11,203 nucleotides of DNA from JBJXHG01 sp046160865 (GTDB taxonomy: Bacteria; Planctomycetota; UBA1135; GCA-002686595): NCBI GenBank assembly GCA_046160865.1, contig JBJXHG010000137.1, positions 1 through 11,203 of the forward strand. Reading direction: 5' to 3'. The translations under genes and the position numbers were made by a program. The notes under the pieces were generated by a model. The model was given only the letters and a program-made list of their open reading frames with translations, ran no database searches and was not told the DNA's origin. Positions 1 to 4,962 of this stretch are shown one piece after another; within the stretch, counting starts at the first letter, position 1; every line of letters begins with the position of its first letter.

Positions 1-15
1 GCGAGCCGGGCTCGC
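1..15. repeat. Perfect inverted repeat, 6-bp arms
   Basis: GCGAGC at 1-6 pairs with GCTCGC at 10-15 around a 3-base spacer. No T-run follows on either readable side, so it is not an obvious terminator. In DNA this G+C-rich, a 6-bp arm alone is weak evidence; it is listed because two longer palindromes follow within 115 bases. Confidence 0.35.
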
Positions 16-32
16 GGCGTTGCGCCTCCTCT

Positions 33-53
33 GCGTATTGCGGCGCAATACGC
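33..53. repeat. Perfect inverted repeat, 9-bp arms
   Basis: GCGTATTGC at 33-41 is followed by a 3-base spacer (GGC) and its exact complement GCAATACGC at 45-53. The arms contain an A/T core (TATT/AATA), unusual in this G+C-rich context. That makes chance pairing less likely than for the all-G/C palindromes nearby. It could be the stem of a terminator for an upstream gene (no U-tract is present), a regulator site or a dispersed palindromic repeat. Confidence 0.5.
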
Positions 54-113
54 TTCGTCGGCGCGTCTTGCTCGCCTCGACTCGCTGCTGCCCGCGATGC
101 GCCGGCTCATTCT

Positions 114-128
114 GTTAGAGGCTCTAAC
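114..128. repeat. Near-perfect 15-base palindrome GTTAGAG-G-CTCTAAC
   Basis: GTTAGAG at 114-120 and CTCTAAC at 122-128 are exact complements around a single central G. The 7-bp arms are A/T-rich compared with the surroundings. The odd-length, short symmetric form is typical of a dimeric regulator operator, but it could equally be a genome-wide dispersed palindrome. It lies 213 bases before the start codon of the next gene, far for a classical repressor site. No second full copy occurs in the window. Confidence 0.45.
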
Positions 129-340
129 GCTCGGATCCGAATGGGCGTGCGAGCTCGCAACGCTGCGCGGATTCGCTCGTCGGCGCGGCCGAGCCGTCGC
201 CGAGTGACCCGTCGGCGTGACGAATCGTCAAGATGGAGTGACCGCGTCACACGCGCCGCCTACACGCGAATCGTCGGGTCGGACGCGCGCTTCGCGCGAC
301 CGCTCCGCGTCTCGGATTCCCCAGTTTTCCGGAGTACCCC

Positions 341-2293
341 ATGTCCGCCCCGCACGCTGCTCGTGCACTGATGTGCACCCTCGTCGGCCTCGCCCTCGCT
401 CCATTCGCTCCCGCTCAAACGCTGATCGCGTCCGACAACGGCGGTGGTCTCGCATCGCCGCTCGGGCTCGACGACGTGGAGATCACGCCCAACCAACAGT
501 TCGCCGTGATGCGCGAGAACAACACGACGGATTCGTTCCGCGTGCACGACCTCACGACGGGTGCGCTCGTGGCGTCCGGTTCGAGCTCATCCGGCCAACT
601 CATGGGCCCCTGTCTCGACGGCGTCGCCGTCACGAACACGCGTGCGGTAGTGCTCGTCGGAGAGAACACGCTCATCCTCGACCTCACGAACCTCGCGAGC
701 CCGATCCTGCTCGACGCGCCGACGGGCTTGTGGCCGCGCGACGTCGAGATCACTCCCGACGGAACGTTCGCGGCGGTGCGCGGCGGCACGACGACGACTC
801 CCACGCAGCCGGGACTCTTCCTGTTCAACCTGTCGGCCGGCTCGCTGGCGGCGTCCGCGCCCGGCAACACGACGCCGTACCCGAACCCGCCGCAGAACTC
901 GTGGAACGTCGACGCGGTCGCCGTGTCGAACCAGAACGCCGTGTTCTTGTCGCGCTCGCCCACGTCGGCCTCGCGCACGCGCGTCTCGATCTTCACGCTG
1001 CACCCGACGCTCGGACTCGTGCCGCTGCTCACGTTCCAGACGACGGACGCAACGGACCTCTCGGGGGCTCCGCACGACGTGTCGATGTCGCCGGACGGTT
1101 TGCACGCGGCCGTGCGCGCGGAGCTCTCCGTCGCCGTGTTCGACCTCTCTAACCCCCAAGTGCCGACGATGGCGTTCGCGAAGCGCTTGTTCGAGAACCC
1201 GGGTCCGTTCCAGGACTCGGCGATGGACTCGGTCGAGATCACGAACGACCGCGTCGTGACGCTGAGCAAGGTGACGAATCCGGCCCTTCCCGGCGGCACG
1301 CAGGTCGACTTCTTCGACATGAGCGGTACGCAACGCTACGACCGCTTTCCGGGGGATCCGCACGACCTCGCCATCACACCCGACGGCACGCGCGTCATCG
1401 CGCACTCGAGCGAAGGTGTCGCGCTGTACGACATCACGAGCCTGGGTGCGGGACCGGCGCTGCCGAACCTCGACTTCGAAGCCGCACCATCGGCGGGCAC
1501 GTTCTACTTCGGCGGACTCGACTCCGTCGCGACGACGAATCGCGTAGCGATCACGATCGAGCAGTCGGACACGATCAAGGACACGATCGTGCACTTCTGG
1601 TTGATCGCCGCGGGCGAACTCGAGCTCGCCGCGACGCGCACGATCGAGGATTCGCGGCCGATCGATCTCGCGCTGACCGCGGATCTCGCGAAGGTCGCCG
1701 TCGCGGGCAACGCCGGCGTCGCGATCTTCCACGTCGAGACCGGCCAGCAAGTCTTCGATCGTCACGAAGTGTCCGAGAATCCCTTCTACCAGTGGTGCGA
1801 CGGCGTGGTCGCGAGCGCGAACAAGATCGCGGCCATCGGTCAACACGGCCCGCAGGACGGCTGGTTCGTGCTCGTCGACGCGACGCCGTTCTCGACCTCC
1901 TACTGCACGTCCACGCCGAACTCGTCGGGGCTCGCGGCGAAGATCCGCGCGCTCGGCGACGCGAACGTCACGAACAACAACCTGAAGCTGTTCGCCGAGG
2001 GCGCACCGGCGTTGACGCGCGGACGGTTCCAGTACGGCACCGGGCAGCAACAAGTGCCGTTCGGGAACGGAACGTTGTGTGTCGGCGGCTCGGCGTTCGT
2101 GCTACCGCGCGTCGTCACGACCAACATCGCGGGAGCCGGCTATCTGCCGGTGAACACGATCTTGCAGACGATTCCGGCGTTCGTGATCCAGCCCGGCTCG
2201 ACGTGGCACTTCCAGTTCACGTTCCTCGATCCGGCCGGCGGCGGGAGCGGCTTCGACAGCTCCGACGCGCTCTCGATCACGTTTGGACCGTGA
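341..2293 (+). CDS. Secreted propeller-repeat protein with planctomycete-type C-terminal domain
   Basis: A 650-residue exported protein of unknown function. The ATG is preceded by GGAG at 331-334 with 6-base spacing. Residues 1-26 form a signal peptide (hydrophobic run around 9-20, Ala-x-Ala-Gln before the mature part). Residues about 35-515 hold roughly ten divergent repeats of 40-50 residues with the pattern D-x-V/L-x-I/V-T/S-x-[DN]-x-x-x-A-V, then a strand ending in V-x-[IVL]-[FY]-D-[LI]. These alternate D-G and T-N variants and resemble YVTN/WD-like beta-propeller blades. Residues 521-650 form a separate all-beta-like domain starting Y-C-T and holding a second Cys at 580, so C522-C580 may form a disulfide. 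I recognise this tail from many exported proteins of marine planctomycetes and infer a sorting or surface-attachment role. It is a lone transcription unit, convergent with the minus-strand cluster. Function of the propeller part is unknown. Confidence 0.9.
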   Translation: MSAPHAARALMCTLVGLALAPFAPAQTLIASDNGGGLASPLGLDDVEITPNQQFAVMRENNTTDSFRVHDLTTGALVASGSSSSGQLMGPCLDGVAVTNTRAVVLVGENTLILDLTNLASPILLDAPTGLWPRDVEITPDGTFAAVRGGTTTTPTQPGLFLFNLSAGSLAASAPGNTTPYPNPPQNSWNVDAVAVSNQNAVFLSRSPTSASRTRVSIFTLHPTLGLVPLLTFQTTDATDLSGAPHDVSMSPDGLHAAVRAELSVAVFDLSNPQVPTMAFAKRLFENPGPFQDSAMDSVEITNDRVVTLSKVTNPALPGGTQVDFFDMSGTQRYDRFPGDPHDLAITPDGTRVIAHSSEGVALYDITSLGAGPALPNLDFEAAPSAGTFYFGGLDSVATTNRVAITIEQSDTIKDTIVHFWLIAAGELELAATRTIEDSRPIDLALTADLAKVAVAGNAGVAIFHVETGQQVFDRHEVSENPFYQWCDGVVASANKIAAIGQHGPQDGWFVLVDATPFSTSYCTSTPNSSGLAAKIRALGDANVTNNNLKLFAEGAPALTRGRFQYGTGQQQVPFGNGTLCVGGSAFVLPRVVTTNIAGAGYLPVNTILQTIPAFVIQPGSTWHFQFTFLDPAGGGSGFDSSDALSITFGP

Positions 2294-2311
2294 GCGGCGG
2301 ATGAGCGAAGC

Positions 2312-2334
2312 CCGCTGCGCTCCTCGCGCAGCGG
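2312..2334. other. Hairpin just after the plus-strand gene
   Basis: CCGCTGCGC at 2312-2320 pairs exactly with GCGCAGCGG at 2326-2334 around a 5-base loop (TCCTC), starting 19 bases after the stop codon. No U-tract follows. It is probably the first part of a two-hairpin transcript end together with the stronger stem at 2341-2370. Confidence 0.55.
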
Positions 2335-2340
2335 TGATGG

Positions 2341-2378
2341 AGCGCGCGTGAGGGATGGCTCACGCGCGCTTCTTCGTT
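2341..2378 (+). terminator. Intrinsic terminator of the plus-strand gene
   Basis: A perfect 12-bp stem, AGCGCGCGTGAG (2341-2352) with CTCACGCGCGCT (2359-2370), has a 6-base loop. It is followed on the plus strand by a moderately T-rich tail (TTCTTCGTT). It starts 47 bases after the stop codon. On the minus strand the same stem is not followed by a good U-run, so it best serves the plus-strand gene. It could still also stop read-through from the convergent minus-strand cluster ending at 2496. Confidence 0.7.
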
Positions 2379-2495
2379 GGCGGAGGTGGCGCGCGCTTAC
2401 CCGGCCAGCACGCGGGACACGGATCGTCACCTCGATGCTCGGACCGCGACGCAGCTTCCATGCAACGAATCCGCGCATCCACCCGCGGCGCGGTG

Positions 2496-3182
2496 TCAGT
2501 CGTCTCGCTCGAAGTGTCTGCTCTGCACGACGCGACCATCCGCGAAGCCGAACAAGATCTGGACCTCTGGCTGGCCGTCGCCGTTCTCCGCGCCGCGCGC
2601 GTACGTCCACCACGCGGATAGGTTGCGGCTGTCGTCGCTGCCGCTGATCGTCGCTGGCCGGACGATCGTCGGCGCGCCGTATCGCGCGAGCACGTCGTCG
2701 TACGTCAAGAGCTGCACGAGCGCCGACGCCGCGTCCTTGTCTTCGCGCGCCACGTCGAGCCACGCGTTCAGCGCGTGCCAGTTGGGCTCGGGGCTGCGCT
2801 GCTTGCGCTCGGCGAGCGAGACACCGCGGTCGGTCGCGCTCGACGGTCGTGCGCGCATCTCGCTCAACGCCGTCGCATGCTCGGCGAGCTTCTGCTGCAT
2901 CCGCGCGAGCTCCGCGTCGTGCGACGACGAGGGGGGCGCCGGCTCGCGCGCTTCCGGACGCGCGTCCTGCAACGCGAGCGAACGCTCGATGCCGTCGAGC
3001 TTCGCGCGCATCGCTTGGATCTCGAGCGCGAGCGCGGCGTTCGCATCGTCGGTCGGGACGACCGCGGGCACCGGCGGCGCGGCGCCGCGCGACAGAACGA
3101 GCGCGATGCCGGTCGCGAGCGCGCAACCGGCGACGAACGCGAGGACGAGCGGACCGATGCCCGGTGCTTGTGACGAGCTCAT
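2496..3182 (-). CDS. Membrane-anchored coiled-coil protein with BamE-like C-terminal domain
   Basis: A 228-residue protein of unknown function, last gene of the minus-strand cluster. I chose the ATG at 3182 because it lies 34 bases after the upstream stop and is followed within ten residues by a hydrophobic segment (about 10-33). The frame continues upstream to 3269, but that would overlap the HD gene by 53 bases. After the anchor comes an Ala/Pro-rich linker, then two heptad-like helices (about 47-70 and 85-108), consistent with a coiled coil outside the membrane. The last ~95 residues contain Y-D-D-V-L-x-R-Y-G-x-P, then W-W-T-Y, then Q-I-L-F-x-F-x-D-G-R-V-V. This order resembles the SmpA/OmlA/BamE fold (helix ending G-x-P, then strands ending in D/N-G-R-V). 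No lipobox Cys is positioned for lipidation, so the anchor is probably a transmembrane helix. There is no strong ribosome-binding site. The fold call is tentative; the gene itself is fairly secure. Confidence 0.75.
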   Translation of the reverse strand: MSSSQAPGIGPLVLAFVAGCALATGIALVLSRGAAPPVPAVVPTDDANAALALEIQAMRAKLDGIERSLALQDARPEAREPAPPSSSHDAELARMQQKLAEHATALSEMRARPSSATDRGVSLAERKQRSPEPNWHALNAWLDVAREDKDAASALVQLLTYDDVLARYGAPTIVRPATISGSDDSRNLSAWWTYARGAENGDGQPEVQILFGFADGRVVQSRHFERDD

Positions 3183-3216
3183 GCATGCGCGGTGATTGGG
3201 AACCGCGCCGCCAAGT

Positions 3217-3777
3217 CTACGCGCGCATCCGCGCGATCGCGTCCATCGTCGCACGCAACTCCGCGCCAAGGCGCACGTCGACGCGCGCGGCGAGCGCGTT
3301 CACGAGCTCGCTCGACATCGCGATCGTGCGCTCGCGACCACCTTTGAACTTCGACCACACCGTCGCGCGGTCGCCGGCCGATTCGAGCTCGAGCAGCAGC
3401 GTCTTCAGGTTGTGCAGCTTGTCCGCGGCCTTCACCGTCACCGCCTCGGCCGACATGTGCTGCACGTGATCGATCGCCCACTGCTTCCGTTCGGCCCAGC
3501 TCTTCGACTTGTCCTCGCTGAGCTCGGCGACGATCGCGCGCACGTCTCCGCCGAACTCGCGCTCGATGCGCTCGTGCGTCCAGCCGTCGCAGTCCTCCAC
3601 CACGTCGTGCAGGAGTCCGGCTTGCAAGACGACGTCGTCGGCTCCGAGGCGCGCGAGGATCAGCGCGACGTGCAGCGGGTGCACGACGTACGGCACCGGC
3701 TCGAGGCTCTTGCGCAACTGACCCTCGTGCGCGGAGAGCGCGACGCGCAGCGCACGCTCGATCCCCGGCGAGAACAT
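3217..3777 (-). CDS. Stand-alone SpoT/MESH1-type HD hydrolase
   Basis: A 186-residue soluble HD-domain phosphohydrolase, close in size to the single-domain MESH1 and small alarmone hydrolases. It lacks the synthetase and regulatory domains of RelA/SpoT. The visible metal-site residues are H33 (in Y-V-V-H-P), H57-D58 (in L-L-H-D-V-V-E-D, with the family E61-D62) and D119 (in K-A-A-D-K-L-H-N). This is the family order H...HD...D. Proteins with this signature typically remove pyrophosphate from (p)ppGpp using Mn2+, and some animal members also act on NADPH; substrate here is inferred. The ATG shares its A with the TGA of the upstream membrane-protein gene (TGATG, 1-base overlap). It has no clear ribosome-binding site of its own, so translation probably depends on coupling. 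No truncation or missing catalytic residue is visible. Confidence 0.88.
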   Translation of the reverse strand: MFSPGIERALRVALSAHEGQLRKSLEPVPYVVHPLHVALILARLGADDVVLQAGLLHDVVEDCDGWTHERIEREFGGDVRAIVAELSEDKSKSWAERKQWAIDHVQHMSAEAVTVKAADKLHNLKTLLLELESAGDRATVWSKFKGGRERTIAMSSELVNALAARVDVRLGAELRATMDAIARMRA

Positions 3778-4631
3778 CAGATCTGCACGCCGAGCGGCTT
3801 CATCACGGCCGCGCCGAAGGCCATCGACGCGACGAGGAAGACGAGCAGCACTCCGCCGACGCCGCCCGGCAACCAGCCGAGATCGCTGTCGGGGTACGTG
3901 AACTTGATCTCGTCGAACGGCGAATCCGACGCGAACGTGTCCTCCGCGGGCCAGAGCAGCGCGGAGAAGAAGCCCTTGCCGCGCTCGGGCTGCATGCGCC
4001 GCGCGGGCACCCCGGCGACGAACGATTTCATCTCGCGCGTTCCGTCGGCGAGGACGAGTGCGATCGCGTGCTCGCCCGCAGCGAACGCGACGACTTCTTG
4101 GAACGCACGGCCCTCGGACGGAGCGCGCACGAGCGGCGACAGCGGACGCACGCCGTCCGGGAACTCGAAGCGCAGACCTTCGACCATGTGCGCGTGCTGC
4201 GCATCGAGGCGCACTTCGATCATCGTTCCGCGGCCGGGCAGCACTTCCGCGCCCGGCAGCGTGGTCGGCACCGGCGCGAAGCCGTAGCGCACGACGAGCT
4301 GCGCCAGCACGAACACGAACGGCAGCGAGAGCGGTACGAATGGCCCGAAGTTCAGCGCCAGGTACTGAAAGTTGCGCAGCAGCACCTTGCCGATCGCCTT
4401 GCTCACGATCGCGAGATCGTCCTGGTAGAGGCGGATCTCGATCAGGTGCGCCTTGATCTTGTTCTTCGCCGCTTTGATGCCGCGCTGGTAGCTGATGTGC
4501 TTGAACGCGATCAGCGCGATGACGCCGAAGATCCCGCTCACCGCGATCAGCGCGAACTCCGGCCCGACGAGCTCGAACGGCTTCAGGAGCGCGTCGAAGA
4601 TGGCCGTGACGGCGTGGTTCGCGGCGTTCAT
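3777..4631 (-). CDS. Three-helix membrane protein with amphipathic helical hairpin
   Basis: A 284-residue inner-membrane protein of unknown function. It has a transmembrane helix at about 24-43, a long charged helical stretch at 49-90 (many K/R/E/D, with I-K-A-H-L-I-E-I-R-L-Y and D-D-L), a second transmembrane helix at about 93-112 ending R-Y-G, an extramembrane beta-like domain at about 120-245, and a C-terminal helix at about 254-276. A membrane helix, a charged helical pair, then another helix broadly resembles the core of the Oxa1/YidC/DUF106 superfamily, but that is a guess from shape. I recall similar proteins beside AlkP-type genes in other bacteria (not searched). The ATG at 4631 was chosen over a longer frame reaching 4934, which would run through the whole 65-residue gene. 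Its initiation region has no ribosome-binding site and lies next to a hairpin. Its stop overlaps the HD hydrolase start by one base. Confidence 0.82.
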   Translation of the reverse strand: MNAANHAVTAIFDALLKPFELVGPEFALIAVSGIFGVIALIAFKHISYQRGIKAAKNKIKAHLIEIRLYQDDLAIVSKAIGKVLLRNFQYLALNFGPFVPLSLPFVFVLAQLVVRYGFAPVPTTLPGAEVLPGRGTMIEVRLDAQHAHMVEGLRFEFPDGVRPLSPLVRAPSEGRAFQEVVAFAAGEHAIALVLADGTREMKSFVAGVPARRMQPERGKGFFSALLWPAEDTFASDSPFDEIKFTYPDSDLGWLPGGVGGVLLVFLVASMAFGAAVMKPLGVQI

Positions 4632-4637
4632 GCGCGC

Positions 4638-4657
4638 AGCCGCGCGCAAGCGCGGCT
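4638..4657 (-). promoter_or_regulatory. Hairpin over the initiation region of the three-helix membrane protein
   Basis: AGCCGCGC (4638-4645) and GCGCGGCT (4650-4657) form a perfect 8-bp stem with a 4-base loop. In the minus-strand mRNA it ends 6 bases before the ATG at 4631, exactly where a ribosome-binding site would sit, and none is present. It may limit initiation and make the gene depend on translation from upstream. The pairing is plain; the regulatory role is inferred. Confidence 0.45.
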
Positions 4658-4705
4658 CGAATCCGAGGCGGTGGACGGGACGGCGAGCATGCGGTCGGCG
4701 AACAG

Positions 4706-4903
4706 CTAGCTGATGTAGCCGAGGCCGCGCAGCTTCTCGGTGATGTCGGCGTCGCTCTGCGCGCCTTCGAACTGCGCGAGCTCCTTCTCGATCACGTGCA
4801 CGATGAACTCCTCGTGCGAGGCGTAACCCGCGACCGCGGCGATCTTCTTCACGCGATCCAGGAGGTCTTTGTCGAGCTTGATCTTGTTTCCGCCGCCGAA
4901 CAT
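4706..4903 (-). CDS. 65-residue ribbon-helix-helix-like protein with LGYIS tail
   Basis: A 65-residue protein. Residues 7-12 read I-K-L-D-K-D, then a helix (13-25), a G-Y-A-S turn and a second helix (about 30-44). This is the strand-helix-turn-helix order of Arc/MetJ/CopG-type ribbon-helix-helix proteins. Residues 50-65 are a separate tail, D-A-D-I-T-E-K-L-R-G-L-G-Y-I-S. The L-x-x-L-G-Y ending is one I associate with the extreme C-termini of many bacterial sulfatase/AlkP-type proteins; neither full-length AlkP protein upstream carries it. A purine-rich stretch (AAGAAGAG) before the ATG serves as ribosome-binding site. The gene lies 59 bases after the second AlkP gene and 74 bases before the three-helix membrane protein. 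It could be a DNA-binding regulator, but the basic residues expected on the strand are few. An adaptor that binds its AlkP neighbours is an equally reasonable guess. Confidence 0.8.
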   Translation of the reverse strand: MFGGGNKIKLDKDLLDRVKKIAAVAGYASHEEFIVHVIEKELAQFEGAQSDADITEKLRGLGYIS

Positions 4904-4918
4904 GTCGCTCTTCTTTCT

Positions 4919-4943
4919 CCGCGGGCCGATCCACGACCCGCGG
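4919..4943. other. Intergenic hairpin after the second AlkP gene
   Basis: CCGCGGG (4919-4925) pairs exactly with CCCGCGG (4937-4943) around an 11-base loop, in the 59-base gap between two minus-strand genes. In the mRNA it is followed by a purine-rich ribosome-binding region, not a U-tract. It is therefore more likely an RNA-processing or stability element than a terminator, or it is incidental to high G+C. Confidence 0.35.
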
Positions 4944-4962
4944 TCACTGTGCCGGTCGAAGT

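Larger units (their letters stand above)
1..340. other. Non-coding upstream region with short palindromes
   Basis: I see no credible gene here. The reading frames that are open encode Arg/Ser-rich nonsense typical of G+C-rich DNA. The stretch holds several short perfect inverted repeats (1-15, 33-53, 114-128, 238-250 and 284-298), three of them listed separately. It is the leader of the plus-strand gene at 341, and its left part may also contain the end of a gene outside the window. I found no convincing -35/-10 pair. Confidence 0.6.

Noticed and set aside
141..371. 76-codon plus-strand frame before the propeller gene
   Set aside because: Arg/Ser-rich, overlaps the well-supported start and signal peptide of the real gene, and has no ribosome-binding site.
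341..2293. Repeats in the propeller protein as a DNA-level tandem repeat
   Set aside because: The similarity is only at the protein level and strongly diverged; no nucleotide-level repeat unit is visible.
2377..3195. Plus-strand frame of 272 codons opposite the coiled-coil gene
   Set aside because: Ser/Ala/Arg-rich with no domain pattern. The minus-strand frame has a membrane anchor, a coiled coil and a structured C-terminus, and fits the cluster spacing.
4632..4934. N-terminal extension of the three-helix membrane protein by about 100 residues
   Set aside because: It would overlap the whole 65-residue gene, and its Arg/Glu-rich sequence looks like out-of-frame coding. The ATG at 4631 directly precedes a sensible membrane-protein N-terminus.
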